64,000 nt of DNA from Betaproteobacteria bacterium Ga0077523 (GCA_001464695.1 LNDQ01000072.1:19357-83356), one strand, 5' to 3'. Counted from the first letter of the stretch, positions 45,289-53,259 are shown. Numbers and translations: made by a program. The notes: generated from the sequence alone by a model not told the origin.

Positions 45289-45390
45289 GGTTGGTCTCCC
45301 TTCTTGGTACGTGCTGGAAACGCGGCAGCCCGCATCCGGTGTACAGCGAAGCTGCCGAGTCTGGCCTCCGCGCCTCGATCGTCCGCCCGG

Positions 45391-45594
45391 TCAGGTCGGG
45401 TGAACGGTCGCACCGCCGGCGTCGGAAGACCGGGTTTCATCCACGATGTTACCGCCCTCGCCTTCCCAGGTCTGCATCGCCGTGCGTTCTCCCCGGGTCG
45501 ACTTGTTCTTGCGGCCCTGCCACCACCGATACGCCCCATACACCACGCTCACCACGGTGGTGAACGCGATCACCTGCAAACCGGTCGTCGTCAT
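45391..45594 (-). CDS. Small single-pass membrane protein
   Basis: 67 residues. ATG at 45594 with AAAGGAG upstream. One N-terminal membrane helix (LQVIAFTTVVSVVYGAYRWW) followed by a basic stretch (GRKNKSTR) and an acidic tail. No family recognised. Confidence 0.7.
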   Translation of the reverse strand: MTTTGLQVIAFTTVVSVVYGAYRWWQGRKNKSTRGERTAMQTWEGEGGNIVDETRSSDAGGATVHPT

Positions 45595-45716
45595 GGTCGT
45601 CTCCTTTCGATCGGACATCCGGTTTGCATTTTCCGCGGGCACAGGTGCCGGGGCTGTCAGCCCGAGACCAAACGGGTGTGGGAATCGGACTACGCACCGT
45701 CACGGGCCCACCCACC

Positions 45717-46115
45717 TCAGGCCGGCGCTCGCGGCGCTTCTGCCGCCAGCTTGTTGAGGAGTTCGACGACCCCGTCGAACTCCAGCGACTTGTCGAAGAA
45801 ATAGTCGGCTCCCAGGGCCATGCACCGCTGCCGGAAGGCGTTCGACCCGTAGTTGGTAAGGACGATCTTGACCAGGTGCTTCATCTCTTCGCGTGCGCGC
45901 AGCCGCGCGAGCAGGTCGAACCCGGTCCCCGAGGCGAGGCGCAGGTCGATCAGGACGGCGTCCACCGGCGCTTCCTGCAGGCGCGACCAGGCGTCCTCCG
46001 CACCTTCCGCGAAGCCGACGACGCGGACCCGGTCGGACGATTCCACCGAGCTCACCAGCGTTTCCCGGATCGCCGGCGAGTCTTCCACCAGAAACACCTT
46101 GTACTGCTGATCCAT
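45717..46115 (-). CDS. Receiver-only response regulator
   Basis: 132 residues. CheY-like domain with all phosphoacceptor features: acidic pair in FLVEDSPAIRE, the phospho-Asp in VLIDLRLASG, Thr in VLTNYG and Lys in FFDKSLEF. No output domain, so it signals through protein contacts or acts as a phosphate sink. It lies between a NarL-type regulator and small envelope genes. A GTAGGACG box is about 90 nt upstream. Confidence 0.93.
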   Translation of the reverse strand: MDQQYKVFLVEDSPAIRETLVSSVESSDRVRVVGFAEGAEDAWSRLQEAPVDAVLIDLRLASGTGFDLLARLRAREEMKHLVKIVLTNYGSNAFRQRCMALGADYFFDKSLEFDGVVELLNKLAAEAPRAPA

Positions 46116-46201
46116 GTGACTGCTTGTGGTCCCCAGAGGACACCGACCATACGGCGTCCCGCGGGAAGTTTCTCGCAGATTCGCAGATTCGGCTGTCGGT
46201 G

Positions 46202-46212
46202 TCCGTCCTACA
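46202..46212 (-). promoter_or_regulatory. GTAGGACG box upstream of the receiver protein gene
   Basis: On the minus strand TGTAGGACGGA, about 90 nt before the start at 46115. It is part of a small inverted repeat (GTCCT-ACA-AGGAC). Similar boxes precede three other minus-strand genes in this island. Confidence 0.4.
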
Positions 46213-46261
46213 AGGACGATGTCATGTTGCGGCCCTCGCCGGGTCTCGACCCGCAAGGGGC

Positions 46262-46336
46262 TTGCCCCCACCCCAACCCTCCCTCGGCGCAGCCGGGGGA
46301 GGGAGTGCAAACCCCTGTCCCCCGCCCCAGGGGGTG
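46262..46336. repeat. GC-rich hairpin repeat, single copy
   Basis: CCCCCACCCCAACCCTCCCTC, GCCGGGGGAGGGAGTGC and a CCCCTGTCCCCC...CAGGGGG end. It lies in the 230-bp gap after the NarL-type regulator's stop. Confidence 0.8.
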
Positions 46337-46348
46337 GACGGCGATCGC

Positions 46349-46990
46349 TCAATCCACCAGCGCGTGCTTGATGGCGTAATAGGTCAAGTCGGCGTTGGTC
46401 TTGAGCCCCATCTTCTCGAGCACGCGGGCGCGGTAGGTGCTGACCGTCTTGACGCTCAAGTGCAACTCGTCGCCGATGGCGGTCGGGCTCTGGCCGGCGG
46501 CGAGCTTGCGGAAGATCTGGAACTCTCGGGCCGACAGCATCTCGTGCAGCTTGCGCTCCGTGGGGTGCGCCAGTTCCGCCGACACCAGTTCGGCCGCGGT
46601 TTCGCTCAGGTAGCGCTTGCCGCGGGCGACCACCCGGATCGCCTTCAGTAGTTCCTCGGGTGGCGCATTCTTCGCGATGTAGCCGTTCGCCCCGGAGCGC
46701 AACATGTTCACCGCGTAGTGTTCCTCGGGGAAGCCGCTCAGGACCAGCACCGGCAGCGCCTCGTCGATCTGCCGGACGACGCGCAGGCAGTCGATGCCGT
46801 TCTTGTGCGGCATCGAGATGTCGAGCAGCACGACATCGAAGGACTCCTTGCGGATCAGCGCGATCACTTCGTCGCCGGTGGCCGCCTCCGCGGCGATCTC
46901 CATGTCGTCCTGGTCCTCGATGAACTGGGCGAACCCGGCCCGCACGATCTCGTGATCGTCGGCGATGAGAATCCGGATCAACGGCGGCAT
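46349..46990 (-). CDS. NarL/FixJ-type LuxR response regulator
   Basis: 213 residues from the ATG at 46990 (GGGGA upstream; ATG at 46996 is the alternative). Receiver domain with DDHEIVRAG, phospho-Asp in VVLLDISMP, VLSGFP and IAKNAPPEEL; C-terminal LuxR helix-turn-helix LSAREFQIFRKLAAGQSPTAIGDELHLSVKTVSTYRARVL. It is the natural partner of the CHASE3 histidine kinase encoded 626 bp away on the other strand. A perfect GTAGGACGCA lies 86 nt upstream, and the same 10-mer precedes the DUF1328 gene. Confidence 0.95.
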   Translation of the reverse strand: MPPLIRILIADDHEIVRAGFAQFIEDQDDMEIAAEAATGDEVIALIRKESFDVVLLDISMPHKNGIDCLRVVRQIDEALPVLVLSGFPEEHYAVNMLRSGANGYIAKNAPPEELLKAIRVVARGKRYLSETAAELVSAELAHPTERKLHEMLSAREFQIFRKLAAGQSPTAIGDELHLSVKTVSTYRARVLEKMGLKTNADLTYYAIKHALVD

Positions 46991-47075
46991 GACCATCCCC
47001 TTTCGCGCGCCCGTGGCTGGGCGCTGTCCTTGTCCGGACCGATGCTAGCAAACCGATCCGGCGAAGGATGTCAGA

Positions 47076-47086
47076 TGCGTCCTACG
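47076..47086 (-). promoter_or_regulatory. GTAGGACGCA box upstream of the NarL-type regulator
   Basis: On the minus strand CGTAGGACGCA, 86 nt before the start at 46990. The 10-mer GTAGGACGCA recurs exactly at 52263-52272. Confidence 0.45.
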
Positions 47087-47102
47087 CGCATGGAATGGAA
47101 CG

Positions 47103-47420
47103 TCACTCGGCGGTGGCGAGGGACAACGCAACCTGCAACTCGACCTTGGCCCGGATCGCCTGCGCGAGGCGGTTGCGCACGCTGGCCACCAGCATCGCCA
47201 CTGCCGAAGGCAGGCGCCCCATGTGCTTCTCCAGCACGTTGAGCTCCATCACGGCAGCGCTGAGCAGGTCCACGTCCTCCTCCAGCATCAGCAGCATGCC
47301 TTCGTCGTACGGCACCGGCAGGCTCTCGAAGAGTGTCCCTACCGCAGCCATGGATTCGGCGTAGCGACGCAGCGCCTCGTCGTACATGACGTCGTCTGGT
47401 TGCGACATGGCAGTTCTCAT
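47103..47420 (-). CDS. Small helical cytoplasmic protein, unknown
   Basis: 105 residues from the ATG at 47420 (ATG at 47408 is equally possible). No signal or membrane segment. Two or three predicted helices (YDEALRRYAESMAAVGTLF; LMLEEDVDLLSAAVMELNVLEKHM; LVASVRNRLAQAIRAKVELQ). Its place between a response regulator and its likely kinase, divergent from the latter, suggests a role in that signalling system. No family recognised. Confidence 0.65.
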   Translation of the reverse strand: MRTAMSQPDDVMYDEALRRYAESMAAVGTLFESLPVPYDEGMLLMLEEDVDLLSAAVMELNVLEKHMGRLPSAVAMLVASVRNRLAQAIRAKVELQVALSLATAE

Positions 47421-47554
47421 GGGATCTCTCACCGCTCCAATGTGCGCCCTGGCTAGGGCCGTTGCGATCGGACGCCGTCTCATCCAACTGCGGGAATGCG
47501 CCTACACCGCATTGCAGAGCCCCTCAGTGAACCCGACGCGCCGGCCCCGGTCTG

Positions 47555-47583
47555 TTGGTGGGTGCAAGTGCGTCACGTATAGT
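47555..47583 (+). promoter_or_regulatory. Candidate promoter of the histidine kinase gene
   Basis: TTGGTG and TATAGT separated by 17 bp, ending 32 nt before the ATG. The -10 is a good match, the -35 only the first three bases. Confidence 0.45.
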
Positions 47584-47615
47584 CGGCGGCGCCCGTCGAT
47601 TCCCCGGAAGGACCC

Positions 47616-49061
47616 ATGAGTTCCCTGCGTGAGTTACAGGTTGTCCTGCGCCGCACCCTGGCCGGCTGGCGGTGGGACCTCACGTTGTTCGTGTGCAGCG
47701 TCGTGACCCTGGGCATCCTCGTGGTATCGGAAACCGGGCACTTCCGCCTCGAGCAGGAACACAGCAAGGCCATGGAGGGTGTGCGGGTATACGCGAAGCT
47801 TGGACGGCTCGCGCGCCGCCTTGCCGACGCGGAGACCGCGCAACGCGGGTATCTCCTCACGCATTCCGAGTCGTATCTGGAACCGTACCGCGAAGCGCTG
47901 CCGGAGATCACGACGCTGCTGGAGCAGCTCGAGACTTACTTCACCAACACCGGTACCGGGCTCGACGCAGAGCGCATGCGGCTCATCAAGACCGAGGCCG
48001 CGCGCAAGGTGGCCGAGATGGAGAAGACGCTGTTCGCCGCGCGCCAGGGCGACTGGGAAGGCGCGGTCGGTCTGGTCGCCACGGACGTCGGCAAGTACCG
48101 CATGGACGCGATCCGCCAGCTCGTGGAGGAACTGCAGGTCGCCGAGAACGACCGGGTCGGGGAGCGAGTGGCGACCTGGCGGTCGCACGCGCAGATCGCG
48201 CGCTTGAGCATCGCAGCGGTCACGGCGCTCAACGTGCTGCTGCTGGTCATGCTCGTGCGCTGGTTGAAGCGTCACTGGCGCGAAGCGCGCCAACAGGGCT
48301 TCGCGCTCGACGCCCAGGTGAAAGCGCGCACCGCACAGCTCGCGATGCTCGCGTCGCACCTGCAGGAAATCAGCGAAGCGGAGAAATCGCGCCTTGCCCG
48401 CGAACTGCACGACGAACTCGGCTCGATCCTCACCGCATCGCGCATGGACATCTCGTGGGTCCGCAGCAAGCTCCAACCGGACCAGGTGGCGCTCGCGGAA
48501 AAACTGTCGCGCGCGCTGAAGCACATCGATCAGGGAGTGCAGGCCAAGCGCAGGATCACCGAGGGCTTGCGGCCCACCACACTGACCTCGTTCGGCCTGG
48601 TCACTGCCGCACGCGAACTGGTGAGCCAGGCGGCGGACCAGGCGCACTGGGAGCTGGAACTCGATCTGCCCGACAACGATCCCGACCTGTCGGAAGAGGC
48701 GGCCATCGCGCTGTTCCGCATCCTCCAGGAATCGCTCAACAACGCCACCAAGTACGCCAGAACGCAACGCATCCGCGTGAGCCTCGTCGTGCAGCCTGGG
48801 CAGTGCTGCATCCTCGAGATCGAGGACTACGGCGCCGGTTTCCGGGCTGACGAGACGCGACCCAAGGCCCACGGCATCCTCGGCATGCGCGAGCGCCTCG
48901 CGGCTCGCGGCGGGTCGCTGCTCGTGGATAGCGTCCCCGGGCGTGGGACGCGCATCTCGGCGACACTGCCGTTGAACGAAGCCCCGCCCGTGCCGTCAGC
49001 GCAGCCGCACGAGGAGGCGCTGCCGCCCGGGCGCCGGCCGGTTCCCGAGAACATCACCTGA
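47616..49061 (+). CDS. CHASE3 sensor histidine kinase, NarX/UhpB (HisKA_3) type
   Basis: 481 residues; ATG at 47616 with GGAAGGA upstream. Two membrane helices (about 23-42 and 198-216) enclose a periplasmic CHASE3 domain (LARRLADAETAQRGYLLTHSESYLEPY). The dimerisation domain carries the phospho-His in RLARELHDELGSIL; the ATPase domain shows NNATKYA (N box), DYGAGF (G1) and HGILGMRERLAARGG. Kinases of this type pair with NarL-like regulators, here the gene at 46349. The signal is unknown. The stop slightly precedes the convergent gene at 49092. Confidence 0.94.
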   Translation: MSSLRELQVVLRRTLAGWRWDLTLFVCSVVTLGILVVSETGHFRLEQEHSKAMEGVRVYAKLGRLARRLADAETAQRGYLLTHSESYLEPYREALPEITTLLEQLETYFTNTGTGLDAERMRLIKTEAARKVAEMEKTLFAARQGDWEGAVGLVATDVGKYRMDAIRQLVEELQVAENDRVGERVATWRSHAQIARLSIAAVTALNVLLLVMLVRWLKRHWREARQQGFALDAQVKARTAQLAMLASHLQEISEAEKSRLARELHDELGSILTASRMDISWVRSKLQPDQVALAEKLSRALKHIDQGVQAKRRITEGLRPTTLTSFGLVTAARELVSQAADQAHWELELDLPDNDPDLSEEAAIALFRILQESLNNATKYARTQRIRVSLVVQPGQCCILEIEDYGAGFRADETRPKAHGILGMRERLAARGGSLLVDSVPGRGTRISATLPLNEAPPVPSAQPHEEALPPGRRPVPENIT

Positions 49062-49091
49062 CCGTCCGCGCGGTGATGCCGGTCAGGCGGC

Positions 49092-49442
49092 TCAACCAGA
49101 TCCGCTTCGTTCGCGCGTCGGCCATCGCGGGCCCACCGCTGTGCGGGGCGATCCGGTGCCGTTCCAGCGACGCCCGCGGTCCAGAGGACACGAACCCGCC
49201 GGCCGCGGCAGATCGTCCATGTCCTCGACCTCTACGAGAGCCAGCACTGCGAGAGTGATCGACGCGAGAACGCTGGCGAAAGCCAGCGTGAGAGCGACGA
49301 ACTGAACGACCGGGTCGACCTGGTCGTAGGCGATCCATCCGCCGGCACCCGCGCCCAGAAGGCCCAGCGCCGAGGCACCGAGCAACCGGGTCGCAAGCGG
49401 CGACGGTACGGTGCCCTCGCTCGATGTACGCGCGTCGTTCAC
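49092..49442 (-). CDS. Small two-helix membrane protein
   Basis: 116 residues if started at the GTG at 49442; an ATG at 49499 would add 19. Two membrane helices (LLGASALGLLGAGAGGWIAY and VALTLAFASVLASITLAVLAL) are followed by an acidic VEVEDMDDL and a basic tail. No family recognised. The tail after DDLPRPA looks poorly conserved in composition, so the true end is uncertain. Confidence 0.5.
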   Translation of the reverse strand: MNDARTSSEGTVPSPLATRLLGASALGLLGAGAGGWIAYDQVDPVVQFVALTLAFASVLASITLAVLALVEVEDMDDLPRPAGSCPLDRGRRWNGTGSPRTAVGPRWPTRERSGSG

Positions 49443-49553
49443 TGCCTTGCCCCCGATCGATTCGGTGCCGCCCCGCCGGGACGCACCGGCTGTCGGCAAC
49501 CTTCCGGTTCCCGACAGCCGACTCCTGCACCGCCAGTTGCGGCTCGTGTTGCG

Positions 49554-50132
49554 TCAGTTGATGCCGAACTTCGCTTTCGCATCCGCGATGCAGCGGTCCT
49601 TGGCGTCGCCGGCGTAGTTGTCGCAGCGTTCCTTCGCTGCCGCGTAGCTCGCGTCACGCTTGGCCTCGGCTGCATCTTCGCGCGATTCCTTCACTTCCTC
49701 GCTCGCTTCGCGCTTCGCCTTGCTCACCTTGAGCTCCGCCTTCGCGTCGGCCTTGGCCGCAGCGAGCGCCGCCTTGGCATCCTTCACGCACACGTCCTTG
49801 GCATTGCCGGCGAGTTCGTCGCACTTCTCCTTCGCGACATCGTAGTCGGTCTCCGCCTTGGTCACGAGCAGCTTGTAGCGGTTCTTGGGCGAGTCTTCTT
49901 CACGCACCTTGAGTTCCGCCTTGGCGACCTTTTCCGCGCCCTTTGCTTCGAGCAGGCACACGTCCTTCGCATTGCCCTTTACGTCGTCGCAACGTTCCTT
50001 GGCGGCCTTGTAGTCGGCCTCGATCCGGTCTTCGTCCGCATCGGTGACCGCACCCTTGGCGGCCATCGCACCGGCCGAAAATGCGAGCGCACTCGCCACG
50101 GCCACGGTCATGAGTTGTCGTTTGAACGTCAT
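49554..50132 (-). CDS. Secreted coiled, Cys-pair repeat protein
   Basis: 192 residues. ATG at 50132 after AGAAGGAGAGACCT. Signal peptide 1-24 (SALAFSAGAMA-AK). The mature chain is Ala/Lys/Glu-rich and helical, with three copies of a unit like AKERCDxxxGxAKDxCxxDAKA (Cys about 9-10 apart), so each unit can form an internal disulfide. Similar proteins are common in Burkholderiales and have no assigned function. Likely periplasmic; a stress or metal role is conjecture. Confidence 0.88.
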   Translation of the reverse strand: MTFKRQLMTVAVASALAFSAGAMAAKGAVTDADEDRIEADYKAAKERCDDVKGNAKDVCLLEAKGAEKVAKAELKVREEDSPKNRYKLLVTKAETDYDVAKEKCDELAGNAKDVCVKDAKAALAAAKADAKAELKVSKAKREASEEVKESREDAAEAKRDASYAAAKERCDNYAGDAKDRCIADAKAKFGIN

Positions 50133-50170
50133 AGGTCTCTCCTTCTTCTGGTGATCAAAAGGTGCGGCGC

Positions 50171-50407
50171 TCAGTACGTCTTCTCGTGCTGATCACCCTT
50201 CAACAGCTGCTCGTTGCGACGTTCCCAGTCGCTCACCTGGCGTTCGGCTTCGTCCTTGGCGATGCCATAGGACTCCTGGATGCGGCCCACCAGCTGGTCG
50301 CGCTTGCCGGCGATGACGTCGATGTGATCGTCGGTGAGCTTGCCCCACTGTTCCTTGATCTTGCCCTTGACCTGCTTCCAGTTGCCTTCGATTCGATCCC
50401 AATTCAT
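50171..50407 (-). CDS. CsbD family stress protein
   Basis: 78 residues. ATG at 50407 after AAGGAGTGAGACC. Clear CsbD pattern: MNWDRIEGNWKQVKGKIKEQWGKLTDDHIDVIAGKRDQLVGRIQESYG. CsbD proteins are abundant under general or osmotic stress; their molecular role is unknown. The C-terminal half adds a charged DEAERQVSDWERR helix. Confidence 0.95.
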   Translation of the reverse strand: MNWDRIEGNWKQVKGKIKEQWGKLTDDHIDVIAGKRDQLVGRIQESYGIAKDEAERQVSDWERRNEQLLKGDQHEKTY

Positions 50408-50462
50408 GGTCTCACTCCTTTGCTTGTGATTGACTGATCGGCGCGGCGGAATGCCGGCACCG

Positions 50463-50606
50463 CTACATCTTCTCCTTCGTGTCCTTCGCGGTGCCCTGCA
50501 GCTTCTCGCCGCCGCGCTCGAGGTCCTTGCCGGCACCTTCGATCGTGTTGCAGCCCGCCAGGGCCGCGAACGACACCAACATCAGCAACGCCACGAATCT
50601 CTTCAT
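50463..50606 (-). CDS. Entericidin A/B family lipoprotein
   Basis: 47 residues. ATG at 50606 after AAGGAGAGTTCGAG. Lipobox LAGC with Cys19, then NTIEGAGKDLERGGEKLQGTAKD. Entericidins are tiny outer-membrane lipoproteins linked to stress and stationary phase. It sits next to CsbD and carries an 18-bp palindrome upstream. Confidence 0.93.
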   Translation of the reverse strand: MKRFVALLMLVSFAALAGCNTIEGAGKDLERGGEKLQGTAKDTKEKM

Positions 50607-50740
50607 CTCGAACTCTCCTTCTTCGCACTGAAACGATGGTTGTGGTTCGCGTCCTGCCAGTGCCTTGCACCTCGCATCGAACACGGTTCCACTGTATCGA
50701 CGGTCGGTAGCGCAATCGGTCGGCTCGCGGCTGGTTGAGA

Positions 50741-50758
50741 CGTAGGTCTCGACCTACG
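50741..50758. promoter_or_regulatory. 18-bp palindrome upstream of the entericidin gene
   Basis: CGTAGGTC-TC-GACCTACG, with exact 8-bp arms, 135 nt before the start at 50606 and just after the Crp/Fnr-like gene's stop. Each arm resembles the GTAGGAC box of the neighbouring genes, so it may be a two-site version of that operator or a terminator stem. Confidence 0.5.
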
Positions 50759-50775
50759 CCGCATCGGTTGCGCGA

Positions 50776-51570
50776 TCAGACAGCTGCCTGCAGGTGGTGC
50801 GACTCACCTCTCAACACGCCGTAGCACTCGCAGGCGTTCGCTTCCAGCACCGTACGGTCGAGCACGGCGATGTGTCCGCGGCTGCAGTGGATCGCACCGA
50901 GACGCTGCAGCTGACCCGCACATTCGGTCACGCCTTCGCGGCGCACGCCCAGCATGGCGGCGATCCGTTCGTGCGTGATCGCGAGCGTGTTGCTCACGGC
51001 GCGATCGATGCTCGTCAACAGGTAGCGGCAGAGCTGCTGATGCAGCGAGTGGCGCCGATTGCACACCGCCGTCTGCGCCATCTGCGTCAGCAGTGACTGG
51101 GTGTAGCGCAGCAGCAGGCGTTGCATGCAGCCCCCGCTCTCGAACTCCGCACGGATGCCGTCGGCCCGTGCGCGAAAGGCATGACCACCCGTCTGCACGA
51201 CCGCCCGGTTCGAAGTGGCGGGACCACCCAGGATGGGCGAGATCCCGATCATGCCCTCCGGTCCGACCCGCGCGACTTCGGAGGCCGCGCCGTCGTGGGT
51301 GACGCACAGGAGCGAAACGACGGCATCGGCCGGAAAGTATGTGTACGGCGACGGCACACCGGGCTCCTCCAGGATCGTCCCCGTCGGGCACTCGATCAAC
51401 TGCAGTTGCGGGGCCATCCGCGCCCACGCCTCGTCGGTCAGCGCCTGCAGGATGCGATTGCGGCGCAGGAGCGGATCGACCAGCGCCAGGCGGGGGCGGG
51501 ATGGAAGGGCCGCCCGCAAGGACAATGCTTGCGGCGGGCGAGGATTTGCTACGGCGAGCGCGGGGGTCAT
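50776..51570 (-). CDS. Crp/Fnr family regulator
   Basis: 264 residues from the ATG at 51570 (AGGTGA upstream; GTG at 51579 is an alternative). Cyclic-nucleotide-binding-like fold (ILEEPGVPSPYTYFPADAVVSLLCVTHDGAASEVARVGPEGMIGI) and a C-terminal winged helix (ITHERIAAMLGVRREGVTECAGQLQRLGAI). The cNMP phosphate motif is not typical and there is no N-terminal Fe-S Cys cluster, so the signal is unknown. Helix swap to RREGVTE fits the subgroup that lacks cAMP binding. Confidence 0.92.
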   Translation of the reverse strand: MTPALAVANPRPPQALSLRAALPSRPRLALVDPLLRRNRILQALTDEAWARMAPQLQLIECPTGTILEEPGVPSPYTYFPADAVVSLLCVTHDGAASEVARVGPEGMIGISPILGGPATSNRAVVQTGGHAFRARADGIRAEFESGGCMQRLLLRYTQSLLTQMAQTAVCNRRHSLHQQLCRYLLTSIDRAVSNTLAITHERIAAMLGVRREGVTECAGQLQRLGAIHCSRGHIAVLDRTVLEANACECYGVLRGESHHLQAAV

Positions 51571-51602
51571 GACATTCACCTTGTTTGCGTGACGGACAGT
51601 CG

Positions 51603-51914
51603 TTACGGCTCGGACACATCCATGAAGAAGTCCTTGAGGTGCAGTGCGGGGTCCTCACCCTTGCTGCGCGCGCGGCCTTCGGCTTCGGCTCGTGCCATTT
51701 CGACCGCCTCCTGTCTGGTGCGCGGCGCGGCCGCTTTCGCGGCGGGCTCGACCGCGCCGGATCGAGCAAAGGCGGTGGCGGCGCGGTCGTAGTCGCGCGT
51801 CGCCTGGTAGTTGCCCTCGCCGAATTCCTGCACTTTCGGATTGCCCTTGGCGCCTTTGCGCGGCTTGGCCGATGGCTTGCCACGGGACTTGGTCGTGCGG
51901 GTGGTGGTCCTCAT
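51603..51914 (-). CDS. Small basic protein, unknown
   Basis: 103 residues. ATG at 51914 after GAAGGGAGTAAGCG. The N-terminus is strongly basic (TTKSRGKPSAKPRKGAKG), then NPKVQEFGEGNYQATRDYDRAA and an Ala-rich acidic end (HLKDFFMDVSEP). Similar proteins accompany stress genes in betaproteobacteria; nucleic-acid binding is possible. No named function. Confidence 0.8.
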   Translation of the reverse strand: MRTTTRTTKSRGKPSAKPRKGAKGNPKVQEFGEGNYQATRDYDRAATAFARSGAVEPAAKAAAPRTRQEAVEMARAEAEGRARSKGEDPALHLKDFFMDVSEP

Positions 51915-51965
51915 CGCTTACTCCCTTCTCGTATCGGTATCCGGATGAATCGGTCGCCGCGGGCG

Positions 51966-52130
51966 TCAAACGTCAGGCTTGCGCCCCACGATCAGGCTCA
52001 CGATGAACAGCACCAGGAACACGAAGAACAGGATCTTCGCGACGCCGGCGGCGCCGGCGGCGATGCCGGTGAATCCGAACACGGCAGCGATGATGGCGAT
52101 CACGAAAAACACGGCGGCGTAGTGCAGCAT
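51966..52130 (-). CDS. DUF1328 (UPF0391) family membrane protein
   Basis: 54 residues. ATG at 52130 after GAGGAGCCAGCC. Two membrane helices ([20 protein letters not shown] and [21 protein letters not shown]) with the family's central AAGAAGVAK. Widely linked to envelope stress. The box GTAGGACGCA lies 133 nt upstream. Confidence 0.95.
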   Translation of the reverse strand: MLHYAAVFFVIAIIAAVFGFTGIAAGAAGVAKILFFVFLVLFIVSLIVGRKPDV

Positions 52131-52433
52131 GGCTGGCTCCTCGGTTGCGTCAGGGGATGGCTCCAGGTTACGCAGGCGCACGCCATTGATCCGTCGGTGC
52201 ACCGCCGGAACTCGCGTAAGACAGCTCTGACACGCCGCTGCCATTCCCGGACGGCGTCGCACTGCGTCCTACAGGAATTGCGTCCCGAGTCCGACAGGCC
52301 GCGGCGGCTGCACTGGAAAGAATGCGGCTGTCGACGGCGACCCCGCATCGCCGATGCGCGGAGCGCCACACGGCACAGCTCCACCCCATGCCACCGCGCC
52401 GGCATAGTCTCGCAACCATGAAAGGAACACCCG
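52131..52433. other. Divergent spacer between the DUF1328 and OmpA-type genes
   Basis: About 300 bp with no gene. It holds a GTAGGACGCA box (52263-52273, minus) and, near 52402, CATAGT as a weak -10 for the plus-strand barrel gene. Nothing else stands out. Confidence 0.5.
52263..52273 (-). promoter_or_regulatory. GTAGGACGCA box upstream of the DUF1328 gene
   Basis: On the minus strand TGTAGGACGCA, 133 nt before the start at 52130; it shares ten consecutive bases with the site at 47076-47086. Confidence 0.45.
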
Positions 52434-53084
52434 ATGCATATTCGACCACTGATCCAGACCGTGGCTTTGAGCGCAACGCTGACGCTCGCTTGCGCTGGCG
52501 CATTCGCGCAGACCACCGACGGTCAATCGACCACCGAGCCGAAGCCTGCGACGCCCCCGCCCGCCGATCGCGGCGAAAGCACGTCCTATGACGTGCGGCA
52601 GTGGACTCACGGCAGCTACATCGGCGGTAACGTCGGCGCCACCGACTGGCGCACCGATTGCCCCTCGGGCTCCGGCTGCGAGGACAGCACCGTCGGTTTC
52701 AAGCTGTATGGCGGTACCAAGTTCAACAACTTCCTCGGTGCCGAGCTCGGCTACGTGAACCTGGGACGGCCTGACACGAATGGCGGTCACCAGACTGCGC
52801 AGGGCGCCAACCTGAGCCTGATCGCCGGTATCCCGATCGGCGACCGCTTCGGCGTCAACGCCAAGGTTGGTACGCTGTACGCCTGGACCAACACGACCGG
52901 CAACGTACCGTCGCACCAGGCCGGCAAGGAGCGCGACTTCGGTCTTTCATACGGAGCCGGCGCGACCATGGCACTGGCGCCACGCGTGCAGCTGCGCGTG
53001 GACTGGGACCGCTACAACGTCGACTTCAAGGGTCGCGACGGCAAGGTCGACATGCTGTCCGCAGGGGTGCAGTACCTCTTCTAG
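52434..53084 (+). CDS. Outer-membrane beta-barrel protein
   Basis: 216 residues; ATG at 52434 after AAAGGAACACCCG. Signal peptide 1-25 (TLTLACAGAFA-QT), then a 30-residue Pro/Thr linker, then an eight-strand-type barrel: SYIGGNVGATDW, VGFKLYGGTKFNNFLGAELGYVNLG, LSLIAGIPIGDRFGVNAKVG, LSYGAGATMALAPRVQLRVDWDRY and the terminal GVQYLF with C-terminal Phe. It matches the OmpA/OmpW-like OMP_b-brl group. A Cys pair (DCPSGSGCED) lies in a surface loop. Confidence 0.9.
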   Translation: MHIRPLIQTVALSATLTLACAGAFAQTTDGQSTTEPKPATPPPADRGESTSYDVRQWTHGSYIGGNVGATDWRTDCPSGSGCEDSTVGFKLYGGTKFNNFLGAELGYVNLGRPDTNGGHQTAQGANLSLIAGIPIGDRFGVNAKVGTLYAWTNTTGNVPSHQAGKERDFGLSYGAGATMALAPRVQLRVDWDRYNVDFKGRDGKVDMLSAGVQYLF

Positions 53085-53124
53085 AGAGCGGCGGAACGGT
53101 ACATCTTTCAACAGCACATCTTTC

Positions 53125-53215
53125 ACCACGAAGGACACCAAGGACACGAAGGTTCACGAAGGAGAATCGTTGCCTTTCCTTCGTGTTCCTTCGTGTCCTT
53201 CGCGTCCTTCGTGGT
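53125..53215. repeat. Large inverted repeat of GAAGGACAC units
   Basis: ACCACGAAGGAC at the left pairs exactly with GTCCTTCGTGGT at the right, and the inner GGACACGAAGG / CCTTCGTGTCC units extend the stem over about 91 bp. Each arm is itself built of GAAGGACAC-like repeats. It lies between convergent genes, the barrel protein and fumarase, so it may end both transcripts. It is a type of intergenic repeat common in betaproteobacteria. Confidence 0.85.
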
Positions 53216-53259
53216 AAATGTGAGTCTTTCCCTGTTGGATGCTTGCGGTGGAACCAGCT

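Noticed and set aside
45717..47051. A 444-codon minus-strand frame ending in the receiver protein
   Set aside because: The upstream part is a shadow of the NarL-type regulator; the receiver domain is complete from 46115.
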